Source: Sedimentibacter hydroxybenzoicus DSM 7310 (GTDB lineage Bacteria > Bacillota > Clostridia > Tissierellales > Sedimentibacteraceae). Taken from it: a stretch of DNA of 64,000 nucleotides. How positions within the stretch are numbered: the stretch's first letter is position 1; the number at the start of each line of letters is the position of its first letter. Positions 25,498 to 34,278 of the stretch are shown one piece after another. Where the stretch lies: NCBI RefSeq assembly GCF_013403245.1, contig NZ_JACBNQ010000005.1:62001-126000 (forward strand), written 5' to 3'. A program made the translations under genes and the position numbers. The notes below the pieces were generated by a model, which was given only the letters and a program-made list of their open reading frames with translations, ran no database searches and was not told the origin of the DNA.

Positions 25498-26403
25498 CTA
25501 TACACTTAAGAATTTTTTCAAAGAAATCAGGCTTCCCAAAATTCCTATGCCGATTCCTATAGTAAGGAATATGATTATCAAATCATTTAAAATCATATCC
25601 ACACCAACCATATATCCAGCCATGCCTGTCACTATAGCGACGTACCCTCCCGCCAAATATTTAATTAAATAATTATAGCTGAAGAATATTATAACTATTG
25701 CTACGATTGAGCCAATCAACCCGAGAATTAAACCTTCAATCAGTAACGGTCCCCTTACATAGCCGTTCGTAGCTCCGATATACTGCATTAATTCAATTTC
25801 CTTTTGTCTGTTAAGGACTGTAATTTTGATGGTGTTGGAAATTATAAATACGCTTATCAAAAGCAATATTATGATAATTCCCGCCCCGCCTTTTTTTACG
25901 AAATCAGAAATTCTTATCAGGCTGTTAACAGCATCCTTGTAATATTGTGCTTGCTCAACTCCGTCAAAGGTTTCAATTTTACTCTTAACATAATCCGAAT
26001 ATTGCACGTCCGTCAATTGAACTATATAGGTATTGGGTAAGGGATTCTTTCTTAAGCTTTCAAGCATCCACGCATCCGCTCCCCAATCCTCCTTTAACCT
26101 TTCAAGGGCGTATTCCTTGGTTTGAAAGGCAACTCCCATGACACCGTCTATTTCTTTAAAGGACTTCCCTAACTGTTCAATTTGAGCTTCTTCCACGTCA
26201 TCGCTAATGTATACCGCTATTTCATCAAAGCTTTCCTTAGTTGCCAAGGCAATATTGTTTACATTGAGAACGATAATTAAAATAAAGCCAAGTATTATCA
26301 AAACGGCGGTTACAGAACCGATTGAAGCAAGTCCCATCATTCGGTTACGCCATAAGCTTTTAAATGCTTGTCTTAAAATATAATTAAGCTTTTTTATTGT
26401 CAT
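25498..26403 (-). CDS. ftsX: Cell division ABC transporter-like permease FtsX
   Basis: Membrane half of the FtsEX complex. The 301-residue protein has four membrane segments (about 22-45, 170-195, 220-245, 270-292) and one large outer loop between the first two, the normal FtsX layout. NRMMGLASIGSV at the first segment and NRQKEIELMQYIGAT after the second are typical. It overlaps ftsE by 20 bases and is followed after 10 bases by its likely target, the M23 protein. Confidence 0.93.
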   Translation of the reverse strand: MTIKKLNYILRQAFKSLWRNRMMGLASIGSVTAVLIILGFILIIVLNVNNIALATKESFDEIAVYISDDVEEAQIEQLGKSFKEIDGVMGVAFQTKEYALERLKEDWGADAWMLESLRKNPLPNTYIVQLTDVQYSDYVKSKIETFDGVEQAQYYKDAVNSLIRISDFVKKGGAGIIIILLLISVFIISNTIKITVLNRQKEIELMQYIGATNGYVRGPLLIEGLILGLIGSIVAIVIIFFSYNYLIKYLAGGYVAIVTGMAGYMVGVDMILNDLIIIFLTIGIGIGILGSLISLKKFLSV

Positions 26404-27079
26404 TACTGTATCCCCCTGTTTTCATATCCCTTATAATGACACCTTGTTTCAATTCGATAACTCTCTTTTGATATTGATTGATTATCTCTCTGTCGTGGGT
26501 TGCCATTATAACTGCTGTGCCTCTTTTATTAATTTCAGTGAGGATTTTCATTATCTCTTTAGATGTTTCCTGGTCCAGATTACCTGTCGGTTCATCCGCT
26601 ATAATTGTTTCCGGCTTGTTTATTACCGCGCGGGCTATGGCAACTCTCTGCTGCTCTCCGCCGGACAGCTCGTCCGGATAATATTTTGCCTTATCGCTTA
26701 ATCCTACCATGCTAAGTACCAACGGTACTTCTCTTCTGATGTTTTTAGCGTTACAGCAAATCATTTCCATTGCAAAGGCAACATTCTCATATACCGTTAA
26801 TTTAGGCAGCAATCTGTAGTCCTGAAAAATAAATCCGATGTTTCTTCTGTATTCCGCTATGTTTCTTTTTCTGATTTTAGTGATATTTTGATTATTATAA
26901 GTAATGATTCCTTCGGTAGGATTTATTTCTCTCAGCAATAGCTTTATCAAGGTACTTTTTCCCGCACCGCTTTTTCCGACTATAAACAAAAATTCGCCTT
27001 TTTCTATTTTTAAGTTAATATTTTTAACTGCTGTAAATTCATTTTTATATACTTTTGTGACATTATTAAATTCAATCAA
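26384..27079 (-). CDS. ftsE: Cell division ATP-binding protein FtsE
   Basis: ABC ATPase of FtsEX, 231 residues. Visible are Walker [10 protein letters not shown] (about 35-43), the Q-loop in [19 protein letters not shown], the signature [14 protein letters not shown], Walker [12 protein letters not shown] and the H-loop MATHDRE. An AGAGGTG site precedes the ATG. First gene of the ftsE-ftsX-M23 unit. Confidence 0.95.
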   Translation of the reverse strand: MIEFNNVTKVYKNEFTAVKNINLKIEKGEFLFIVGKSGAGKSTLIKLLLREINPTEGIITYNNQNITKIRKRNIAEYRRNIGFIFQDYRLLPKLTVYENVAFAMEMICCNAKNIRREVPLVLSMVGLSDKAKYYPDELSGGEQQRVAIARAVINKPETIIADEPTGNLDQETSKEIMKILTEINKRGTAVIMATHDREIINQYQKRVIELKQGVIIRDMKTGGYSNDNKKA

Positions 27080-27246
27080 AGCATTTTCACCTCTTAATAC
27101 TTATATAATAACATAATCTGACAAAATTTCAACTATTACTATAATATTTTACTTTATTTTCACTAAAAATGAAATGTTTATTTTTGGCTTTACCTAAAAA
27201 TATTGTAAAGAATAATCAAACTTGACTGCAAAAATATTATTAACTG

Positions 27247-27275
27247 TTTACAAAAAATGTTAAATTGTATAGAAT
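27247..27275 (+). promoter_or_regulatory. Sigma-A promoter of the TetR gene
   Basis: TTTACA (27247-27252) and TAGAAT (27270-27275) with a 17-base spacer, about 65 bases upstream of the TetR start. The palindrome found at 28090-28137 is not repeated here. Confidence 0.6.
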
Positions 27276-27339
27276 AGGAATGAATTAATAATGTAATTCT
27301 GCACTTGAACATAAAAATAGTAAACTGAAGAGGAATAAA

Positions 27340-27945
27340 ATGAAAAGACAAATAGTTGTGAGAGAACACGATAATGCTACCATAGAAGCAATAAGAACGG
27401 CAGTTGATAAAATGGTTGAAGAAATAGGATTCGACAGCATGACCGTCAGAGATATATGTACTGAGGTAGGTATAACGGTTGGAACGTTTTATCATTATTT
27501 CTCATCGAAAAATGATTTGCTTCTCGACAGGTATATAAGATATGTCAGTTTTTTTGAAAATTATTATGAAAAAGAATTGCGTGGAATAAACGAAATTGAT
27601 GCTTTGAAGCTTATTGTCAAAAAGCAGTTGGAATATGGGAACAACAGAGTATTTGAAATATATAAGCGGTATTACCAGATTATGATTGACGAATCCGACA
27701 GATGGTCAGGGTTCAGGGTAAATACAGTACCCATGATGATTGAAAATATAATTAAAAACGGACAGGAAAAAGGAACAATAGCAAATGATTTTTCAGCTTA
27801 TGAAATAAGATCGCTGATATTGAGTATTATGTCCGGACTGCCCATACAATACTTCTCCGGAGACAAATCAGTATTGTCCGATCCCGGAATAATACGTGTA
27901 GTAGAAAGCTGCATAGAGAGTTTTGCGCTAAAACCCGTTCAATGA
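27340..27945 (+). CDS. TetR/AcrR family transcriptional regulator
   Basis: A 201-residue regulator with an N-terminal helix-turn-helix (FDSMTVRDICTEVGITVGTFYHYFSSKNDLL, about residues 32-61, typical TetR text) and a variable ligand-binding domain. It is transcribed in the same direction as the exported flavoprotein gene 210 bases downstream. A long palindrome over the promoter of that gene is the likely binding site. The ligand is unknown. A terminator directly follows the gene. Confidence 0.9.
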   Translation: MKRQIVVREHDNATIEAIRTAVDKMVEEIGFDSMTVRDICTEVGITVGTFYHYFSSKNDLLLDRYIRYVSFFENYYEKELRGINEIDALKLIVKKQLEYGNNRVFEIYKRYYQIMIDESDRWSGFRVNTVPMMIENIIKNGQEKGTIANDFSAYEIRSLILSIMSGLPIQYFSGDKSVLSDPGIIRVVESCIESFALKPVQ

Positions 27946-27957
27946 CCGGGTTTTTTT
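27931..27957 (+). terminator. Terminator of the TetR gene
   Basis: AAACCCG and CGGGTTT arms separated by eight bases, followed by TTTTT. The left arm lies within the last codons of the gene. Confidence 0.85.
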
Positions 27958-28061
27958 ATGCTTTGAAAAATTCATTGCTATTCATAGCTAAAAAAAGCCT
28001 TGAAATCGCGCTAATCTATGAATATAAAAATCCAAGTTCAAGCTTTGTTATAAAAATATCA

Positions 28062-28090
28062 TTGACATAAGTGTTTGTTAATAATATAAT
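28062..28090 (+). promoter_or_regulatory. Consensus sigma-A promoter of the exported flavoprotein
   Basis: Exact TTGACA (28062-28067) and exact TATAAT (28085-28090) with the ideal 17-base spacer. So strong a promoter would be expected to need repression. Confidence 0.88.
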
Positions 28091-28137
28091 TAATCTAACA
28101 TGTTTGACAAACACGTTCGATAAACATGTTAGATTAA
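28090..28137. promoter_or_regulatory. Palindromic operator, probable TetR binding site
   Basis: TTAATCTAACATGTTT (28090-28105) and AAACATGTTAGATTAA (28122-28137) are perfect inverted arms of 16 bases around a 16-base spacer. The spacer itself contains TGTTTG/CAAACA pieces. The site starts at the last base of the -10 box and covers the transcription start, the classic place for a repressor. Confidence 0.75.
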
Positions 28138-28155
28138 TTGTGATGGGAGAGTAAA

Positions 28156-30063
28156 ATGAAGAAGTATTTATCGATTTTATTAACTGTTTTAATGTTATTT
28201 TCATTGATGACAGGGTGCGCAAACGGCACAGATGCTCCAAACGGGGATGTAAGCGAAAATACACTGTTTAAGGCAGGAAAGTACACTGGTGAAAGTCAGG
28301 GTTTTGGCGGAATAATTAAGGTTGAAGTTGAGGTAAGCGACAATGAAATTTTAAAGATTAATATGCTTGAGCACAAGGAAAGTGCCGGCATAAGCGATCC
28401 GGCCTTTAACACAATACCAAATCAGATAATTGAAAATCAATCTGTGGCGGTAGATGCTATATCAGGCTGTACTCTTACAAGCAACGGTATAAAGGATGCA
28501 GTCAAATCTGCTTTGATTTCGGCAGGAGCAACAGAGGAATCAATATCAAAGGCGGTGGAAAAGAAAGCAGCATCCACAGATGTTATTAAGAAGGAAGCTG
28601 ACGTGGTTATAATCGGATCAGGCGGGGCCGGAATGTCGGCAGCAGTTGAAGCTATAGATTCAGGAGCAAGTGTAATTGTTATAGACAAACAAAGCGCTGT
28701 GGGCGGAAACACATTGCTTGCGGGAAGCGCGCTGAATGCATCTGACCCTGAAAGACAGAAACAGCAGACTATGTCTGAAGCAGAGCTCAAAACAATTGAA
28801 AACATATTGGCTGTTGAACCAAAAAACGATACAATGAAAGCATGGCATGATACATTGAAGAAGGAGATTGACGAATACAAGGCATCAGGTGCCAACTACC
28901 TGTTTGACTCACCGTCACTTCACAAATTACAGACATATATTGACGGTGATTTTGTGGCAGAAGCAGAAAAGGTTGATATATTAGGTGAAAATGGTCCCGA
29001 AGCAATAAAGTTCCTTGAAGGCTTGGGAGCAAAATGGATTGAACAAATTCAGGCTGCCGTTGGAGCGACATGGAAGAGAAGTCATACGCCTACAACGGAT
29101 CTTGGAACACAGGGAGCATCCTTCGTACTTCCTCAGGCTAACTACGCAAAGGATAACGGCGCAGATATAATGCTGGACAGCAAAGCTGAAGAGCTCATAA
29201 TGACCGATGGAAGATGTACTGGCGTAAAAGGAACTGCAACAGACGGGCAACCCTTTGAAATAACAGCAAAGAAGGGCGTTATAATAGCAACAGGCGGCTT
29301 TGGAGCCAACGTTGAAATGAGACAAAAATATAACAAGCACTGGGCTACGCTGGATGAATCGGTAGATACAACCAACGGACCTTTTGCGACAGGTGACGGA
29401 ATTGTTATGGCTGATGCCGCAGGTGCAAACTTAGTAGATATGGAATGGATTCAGCTTATTCCTACTTACGGACCCGGTGTGTTCACTCCGTATATTGAAA
29501 ATCAGTTCTATATAAATAAAGAAGGAAACAGATTCGTACACGAAGACGGAAGACGTGATGAGCTGTCAAAGGCTGTTTTAGAACAAACAGATGCTCAGCT
29601 TTATATTATATCTGATGCCAACACAGTTAAGGATGGAATGACAACTACAGGGAGAAATGTTGATGAAAGAGTAGGAAACGGTTATGCATGGAAGGCAGAT
29701 ACAATAGAGGAACTCGCGGAAATGATAGGCGTACCTGTTGAAAATTTACAGGCATCTGTAGACCAATTCAACAATTCAATAAGAACAGGAAATGATCCAT
29801 TCGGCAGAACCGTATTTGATAAAGAATTCGGAGAAGGTCCTTTCTATGCGGGATTGACCGGTCCTATGGTTCACCACACAATGGGAGGAATTCAGGTTAC
29901 AACAAAATGCGAGGTGCTAGACACTAACGGGAATATAATACCCGGATTGTTTGCAGCAGGAGAGGTTACAGGCGGTGTTCACGGCGCAAACAGGCTTGGA
30001 GGAAATGCCATAACCGACGTAATCGTATTCGGTCGTATCGCGGGACAAAATGTTGTTAAATAA
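28156..30063 (+). CDS. Exported FMN- and FAD-binding reductase lipoprotein (fumarate/urocanate reductase-like)
   Basis: A 635-residue lipoprotein with signal peptide and lipobox LMTGC (Cys21). An FMN-binding domain (about 37-118) has VDAISGCTLTSNG, where the threonine after SGC is the usual site of covalent FMN attached by ApbE. A FAD-binding flavoprotein domain (about 135-635) starts ADVVIIGSGGAGMSAAVEA. Catalytic elements of the fumarate reductase group are kept: FVHEDGRRDELS, HHTMGGIQ and HGANRLGGNA. There is no haem domain, so electrons probably arrive through membrane or extracellular flavin carriers. Likely substrate is an unsaturated organic acid (fumarate, urocanate, acrylate or a cinnamate type); the sequence does not decide which. 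Controlled by the operator upstream. Confidence 0.88.
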   Translation: MKKYLSILLTVLMLFSLMTGCANGTDAPNGDVSENTLFKAGKYTGESQGFGGIIKVEVEVSDNEILKINMLEHKESAGISDPAFNTIPNQIIENQSVAVDAISGCTLTSNGIKDAVKSALISAGATEESISKAVEKKAASTDVIKKEADVVIIGSGGAGMSAAVEAIDSGASVIVIDKQSAVGGNTLLAGSALNASDPERQKQQTMSEAELKTIENILAVEPKNDTMKAWHDTLKKEIDEYKASGANYLFDSPSLHKLQTYIDGDFVAEAEKVDILGENGPEAIKFLEGLGAKWIEQIQAAVGATWKRSHTPTTDLGTQGASFVLPQANYAKDNGADIMLDSKAEELIMTDGRCTGVKGTATDGQPFEITAKKGVIIATGGFGANVEMRQKYNKHWATLDESVDTTNGPFATGDGIVMADAAGANLVDMEWIQLIPTYGPGVFTPYIENQFYINKEGNRFVHEDGRRDELSKAVLEQTDAQLYIISDANTVKDGMTTTGRNVDERVGNGYAWKADTIEELAEMIGVPVENLQASVDQFNNSIRTGNDPFGRTVFDKEFGEGPFYAGLTGPMVHHTMGGIQVTTKCEVLDTNGNIIPGLFAAGEVTGGVHGANRLGGNAITDVIVFGRIAGQNVVK

Positions 30064-30088
30064 GCTTTTAAGTATATATTGAATATTG

Positions 30089-30140
30089 AAACATAAAGAG
30101 AAAGGTGCCGGCAACAGCGGCATCCTTTCTCTTTATGTTT
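30089..30140. terminator. Long bidirectional terminator
   Basis: Arms ACATAAAGAGAAAGG and CCTTTCTCTTTATGT with further GCCG/CGGC pairing inside. It lies between the flavoprotein gene and the convergent PrcB-like gene. Confidence 0.85.
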
Positions 30141-30182
30141 AACTATTATTCATCAATAGCCAATTTCATTGCTTATCTATTG

Positions 30183-30626
30183 CTAATTCTTGTACTGCTT
30201 TTCTAAAATAACCTTTTGCGGCAGTTCTTGCAAGTCTGTTCTAACAACTGCAAATGGATACGTCAAAATTTGTGCAGTTACATCTCCCGGCTTAGGGTCG
30301 GTATATTCTGCATAAACAGTTAATATATTTTCGCCGTTTTCCTCTGTCAATGTTAATTTATCTATTTCAACCTCGTAGCCTGCGGTGTTCTTTTCTCCTC
30401 TTGTAACAACAACATAAATTTCATCATTTACCTTAGCTACCAAAGCTTTTTCCTTCATTCTGTAATTTGGTAATACTTCGGTTATTTGTCTCGGCATATC
30501 CTCAGGTTTTATACTGTCGAAGCCTACATTTTCTGCGTCCCTTCCTCTAATATATCTAAAAAAGAATAAAAGAGCAGCTATAAATACTATAATCGCGACA
30601 ATGGTTATAATCCTTTTCATAAACAT
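30183..30626 (-). CDS. Membrane-anchored PrcB-like domain protein
   Basis: A 147-residue protein with one N-terminal membrane segment (about residues 5-25) and an outer domain matching the PrcB C-terminal pattern: VVVTRGEKNTAGYEVEIDKL and a DPKPGDVTAQILTYPFAVV stretch. Named after the PrcB subunit of the Treponema protease complex; in Firmicutes the domain is widespread without a defined role. I prefer the start at the second Met (about 30620), but either is possible. The gene stands alone. Confidence 0.7.
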   Translation of the reverse strand: MFMKRIITIVAIIVFIAALLFFFRYIRGRDAENVGFDSIKPEDMPRQITEVLPNYRMKEKALVAKVNDEIYVVVTRGEKNTAGYEVEIDKLTLTEENGENILTVYAEYTDPKPGDVTAQILTYPFAVVRTDLQELPQKVILEKQYKN

Positions 30627-30721
30627 CCCCCTAAATTAAACTTCTTTATATATTTATTCTTCTTAACTAATTTTATGCTAAATAGTAAAGAGTTTGTTTA
30701 TAAAATGTATTAATAAAGTAT

Positions 30722-30751
30722 TTGACATTGCAGCTTGTCTTTAAGTATAAT
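30722..30751 (+). promoter_or_regulatory. Sigma-A promoter of the MazG-like gene
   Basis: TTGACA (30722-30727) and TATAAT (30746-30751) with an 18-base spacer, about 29 bases upstream of the ATG at 30780. Confidence 0.75.
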
Positions 30752-30779
30752 TTTAATAAAGAAAGGAGTTGGAAAATTA

Positions 30780-31172
30780 ATGTCGTGTGATTGTAATGAA
30801 TTTCAAAATCTGACTGCTAATTTACAGTTGTTAAATAAAAGTATTTTAGACGTAGTAACAAAATTAGACGAACAAACATCCATGCTCAACAGAGCAGTTT
30901 TTAAATCTGCTACACATTGCGGCTGCATTGAGATACATGCTACAAAACAACTATTTTCTCAAAACAAAACTCTTGAAGAAAATCAACTCGATTTAGAAAA
31001 TCATGTCGAGGGAGAATTGTGTTCAAAATGCAGAGAAAAAATTGAAGAAGAAATGGGCGAACTGATATTTTACTTAGCATCAATGTGCTCAGCACTTAAT
31101 CTGGATTTAAATGATATAATGGAATCAAAGTTGGATCATTTAAAAACTTTGGGGATTTATAACCTGCTGTAA
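30780..31172 (+). CDS. MazG-like helical protein, function uncertain
   Basis: A 130-residue, mostly helical protein. The C-terminal half reads EEEMGELIFYLASMC...LNLDLNDIMESKLDHLKTLGIYNL, which resembles the EExxE...D layout of MazG-like nucleotide pyrophosphohydrolases. Cysteines occur as CDC at the start, CGC near residue 43 and CSKC near residue 82, an unusual number that may bind metal. I set the start at the ATG at 30780 (MSCDCNEF), with AAAGGAG upstream; a TTG in frame at 30735 lies on the promoter. Enzyme activity is not shown by the sequence. Confidence 0.55.
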   Translation: MSCDCNEFQNLTANLQLLNKSILDVVTKLDEQTSMLNRAVFKSATHCGCIEIHATKQLFSQNKTLEENQLDLENHVEGELCSKCREKIEEEMGELIFYLASMCSALNLDLNDIMESKLDHLKTLGIYNLL

Positions 31173-31195
31173 TAAATAATATTGTAAATAAATTA

Positions 31196-31220
31196 ATGTC
31201 ATCCGCAAGGATGACATTTT
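31196..31220 (+). terminator. Terminator after the MazG-like gene
   Basis: Perfect stem ATGTCATCC/GGATGACAT with a GCAA loop, followed by TTTTTA. The stem is made of the same TGTCATCC and GGATGACA ends seen in the hairpin repeat family. Confidence 0.85.
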
Positions 31221-31226
31221 TATAAT

Positions 31227-32717
31227 TTATATCATAGTTCCGGTTTGTATATATCTTTCATGCCAAGAAAACGCCTCGCTTAACAAATGAGGTGTATGAG
31301 CACCTTTAGCATCCTGAGAAGCCCTGCTGTAATAATCCCTCAGCATTTCTTTGTAATCGTTGTGGGCGCAATTGTCTATTATTAGTTCTGCTCTTTCCCT
31401 AGGAGAAATCCCCCTTAAATCTGCCACACCATTTTCCGTAACTATAACCATAACATCATGCTCTGAATGATCAACGTGTGATACAAACGGTACGACAGAT
31501 GAAATTTTTCCTTTAAGTGCGGTTGATGGTGTCGTAAAAATTGAAATATAAGCATTGCGGGCAAAATCGCCTGAACCGCCGATTCCGTTCATCATCTTGT
31601 TGCCCATAATATGAGTTGAATTTACATTACCATAAATATCAACCTCAATTGCGGTGTTTATTGATATAACACCCAGTCTCCTTATTATCTCCGGATTATT
31701 ACTGATCTCTTGTGGTCGGAGTATAATTTTATCCTTATATTTGGAAATATTATTTAAAAAATATTTTATTCTTTCAGGCGATATTGTTAATGATGCAGCC
31801 GAAGCTATTCTAAGTTTTCCGCTTTCAAGCAAATCTAATGCAGAATCCTGAAAAACTTCAGAATAAAAGTCCAAATTTTCAAATTCCGAATAACGCAGTC
31901 CTCCCAAAACAGCATTAGCAACGCTCCCTACACCTGATTGCAATGGCAGCAAATTTTTAGGCAATCTGCCGCACTTAACCTCTGATTTCAGAAACGATAT
32001 TAAATTTTCAGCCATTTTTTCAGATGTTTCATCAATAGGCGCAATAGGATTGGTTGTATCTTCTATATCTGTGACAACAATAGCTGCTATTTTTTCAGGA
32101 TCACAAGGTATATAGGTCGTTCCTATTTTATCGGATGCATTTTTAATTGGTATATGCTCTGTAAAGGGAGGTTTATTAATTGCGTAAATATCATGTATAC
32201 CTTCAAGTTCTGCCGGCTGCGATACATTAATTTCAACAATCACTTTATCGGCACACTCAACAATAACATTTGAATTTCCAACAGATGTACTTGGAACTAT
32301 ACCTCCATCTTCAGTTATTGCAACGGCTTCTATTATAGCAAAATCCAGCTTGCCTAAAAATCCGTATTTTAAGTATTGTGCGGAATTGCTTAAGTGCATA
32401 TCATTATATTTTACAATGCCGTTATTTATGGAATTTCTTAAATTATTATTTGTTTGATAAGGATATCTTCTTCTGATTATTCCTTTTTCAGATAAAAGTC
32501 CGTCTAATTCGTGACCTACAGAAGCTCCTGTAAAAAGATCGATTTGTATTTTATCACCTTTATCGGCTCTTTTAGCCAAAGCTATAGGTACAGCTTTAGG
32601 ATATCCCGCAGGTGTAAATCCCGATGTCCCCACAAGGCAGTTATTCATAATCAAATCAGCTGCTTTTTCAGCACTCATAATTTTATTTTTTAGTAATTCA
32701 CATCTGATTCTTTCCAT
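31227..32717 (-). CDS. Succinyl-CoA:acetate type CoA-transferase (acetyl-CoA hydrolase/transferase family)
   Basis: Class I CoA-transferase of about 500 residues that moves CoA between short acids. The sequence shows NCLVGTSGFTPAGYPKAVP near the N-terminus, LLPLQSGVGSVANAVLGGL in the middle, and the family signature NGIGGSGDFARNAYIS with GVADLRG near the end. Length and motifs match the Cat1/SCACT group. Together with methylmalonyl-CoA mutase nearby it could take part in succinate-propionate conversion, but acetate-butyrate or other acids are possible. It ends convergently against the MazG-like gene. Confidence 0.85.
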   Translation of the reverse strand: MERIRCELLKNKIMSAEKAADLIMNNCLVGTSGFTPAGYPKAVPIALAKRADKGDKIQIDLFTGASVGHELDGLLSEKGIIRRRYPYQTNNNLRNSINNGIVKYNDMHLSNSAQYLKYGFLGKLDFAIIEAVAITEDGGIVPSTSVGNSNVIVECADKVIVEINVSQPAELEGIHDIYAINKPPFTEHIPIKNASDKIGTTYIPCDPEKIAAIVVTDIEDTTNPIAPIDETSEKMAENLISFLKSEVKCGRLPKNLLPLQSGVGSVANAVLGGLRYSEFENLDFYSEVFQDSALDLLESGKLRIASAASLTISPERIKYFLNNISKYKDKIILRPQEISNNPEIIRRLGVISINTAIEVDIYGNVNSTHIMGNKMMNGIGGSGDFARNAYISIFTTPSTALKGKISSVVPFVSHVDHSEHDVMVIVTENGVADLRGISPRERAELIIDNCAHNDYKEMLRDYYSRASQDAKGAHTPHLLSEAFSWHERYIQTGTMI

Positions 32718-32752
32718 TTATATCTCCCTGTCTTAAATCTAATATTAATATA

Positions 32753-32786
32753 AAAGCTCCTCATAAATAAACATACGAGGAGCTTT
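32753..32786. terminator. Bidirectional-looking terminator after the YfcC carrier gene
   Basis: AAAGCTCCTC and GAGGAGCTTT arms with a 14-base loop. The minus-strand side continues TTTTATA, fitting an end for the carrier gene upstream of the CoA-transferase. Confidence 0.8.
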
Positions 32787-32806
32787 TTCATGAATTCGAT
32801 ATCCTC

Positions 32807-34216
32807 TTAAGCGTAGTTAATCAATACTGCAATTACCATAAATACGGCAGCTACAGCAGTCCACAATAATATAAGCGGCGCTACAAACTTAAACCATTGC
32901 TCATATTTAATCTTTGCAACGGAAAGATTTGCAAGCAGAACTCCCGATGTTGGTATGATGGAGTTTGAAATACCGTCACCAAACTGATATGCTAATACGG
33001 CGGTTTGTCTCGTTAAGCCTAAAACATCGGCCAATGGCGCCATTATTGGCATTGTTGTTGCAGCCTGACCTGAACCTGATGGTATTGCAAAGTTTATTAA
33101 AGATTGAACTATAAGCATACCTACGGCACTTATAGCTTTTGGCAATCCTGCCAATACGGAAGCAAGTGAGTAAACGATAGTATCTATTATCATACTTCCT
33201 TCCATTATTACGAGTAATCCTCGCGCTAAACCGACAACCAATGCTCCTGTTGCCATGTCCTTAGCACCACTGATAAAGTTTTTAGCTATATCATCAAAAC
33301 TCATTCTGGCTACAATACCTGACACTATACCCATTGCCAAGAATATAGATGCAATCTCGGTAATATACCAACCATATTTGAATACACCAAATACTATTAA
33401 TCCCATACCGGCAAAGAATACTAATAAAACTAAAATGTCTCTGCCTGTCATTTTTCTTATATTGCTTAAATCAATCGTTTTATCCTTTTCTTCTTGTTCA
33501 AGGTCATAAACTATACTTTTTGTAGGGTCTTTTTTAACCTTATTGGCATATCTGTAAATATAACCGATTACAAGAACTAAAGAAGCTGCCCAGATTGCCA
33601 ATCTTAATCCAATACCTGAAAACATAGGTATGCCGGCTATCCCTTGTGCTACTCCTACGGTAAATGGATTCATAAAGCCTGATACAAAACCTGTAGCAGC
33701 CCCTAAGGCAACTATAGCCATACCGGTTACAGCATCATATCCAAGGGAACGTGCCAACGCGATGCCGATCGGAACAAATACGATGGCCTCCTCAGCCATA
33801 CCGATTGTCCCTCCTCCAATGGAGAAAATGAAAACAATTATCGGAATCAACAGAGCTTCTGCACCCTTTAATCCTAAGGCAACTTTACTGATACCCGCTT
33901 CTATGGCACCTGTCTTGTTTATAACGTTAAATGATCCTCCAACTATAAAAATAAAGAATACAATTCCTTGTGCAGCTCCTAATCCCTTAGGAAATGCCTT
34001 TAAAACATCAAAAACTTGTGCAGGGTTGGAATCCACATTTGCATACGAAGCGGGGTCAACTACCGTTCTTGTTCCCGTTTCGGTTTCAATTTCCATTTTC
34101 TGATACTGACCTGCAGGAATTACGTAGGTTAATACTGCCGTGATGATAATTAATGTAAATATGATTACATAGGTGTGCGGCACTTTAAATCTTTTCTTTT
34201 TAATCTCTTGTTCCAT
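32807..34216 (-). CDS. YfcC/DcuC-family anaerobic carrier
   Basis: A 469-residue inner-membrane carrier with about 11-12 membrane segments, beginning FKVPHTYVIIFTLIIITAVL followed by YVIPAGQY, the start typical of YfcC proteins. Conserved stretches include GAATGFVSGFMNPFTVG and PSGSGQAATTMPIMAPLAD. Family members carry C4-dicarboxylates, amino acids or small peptides. Its place after an M20 peptidase and a D-aminoacylase-like enzyme suggests import of a peptide or N-acylated amino acid. Probably the last gene of the sigma-54 controlled unit. Confidence 0.83.
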   Translation of the reverse strand: MEQEIKKKRFKVPHTYVIIFTLIIITAVLTYVIPAGQYQKMEIETETGTRTVVDPASYANVDSNPAQVFDVLKAFPKGLGAAQGIVFFIFIVGGSFNVINKTGAIEAGISKVALGLKGAEALLIPIIVFIFSIGGGTIGMAEEAIVFVPIGIALARSLGYDAVTGMAIVALGAATGFVSGFMNPFTVGVAQGIAGIPMFSGIGLRLAIWAASLVLVIGYIYRYANKVKKDPTKSIVYDLEQEEKDKTIDLSNIRKMTGRDILVLLVFFAGMGLIVFGVFKYGWYITEIASIFLAMGIVSGIVARMSFDDIAKNFISGAKDMATGALVVGLARGLLVIMEGSMIIDTIVYSLASVLAGLPKAISAVGMLIVQSLINFAIPSGSGQAATTMPIMAPLADVLGLTRQTAVLAYQFGDGISNSIIPTSGVLLANLSVAKIKYEQWFKFVAPLILLWTAVAAVFMVIAVLINYA

Positions 34217-34278
34217 ATAGTCCTCCTTATTTTTTATATCAACATTAACCTTATTGTTAATGATTAATATTTAAGTTA

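Noticed and set aside
28437-29375. Several minus-strand frames within the exported flavoprotein gene
   Set aside because: Antisense shadows of a clear FAD protein.
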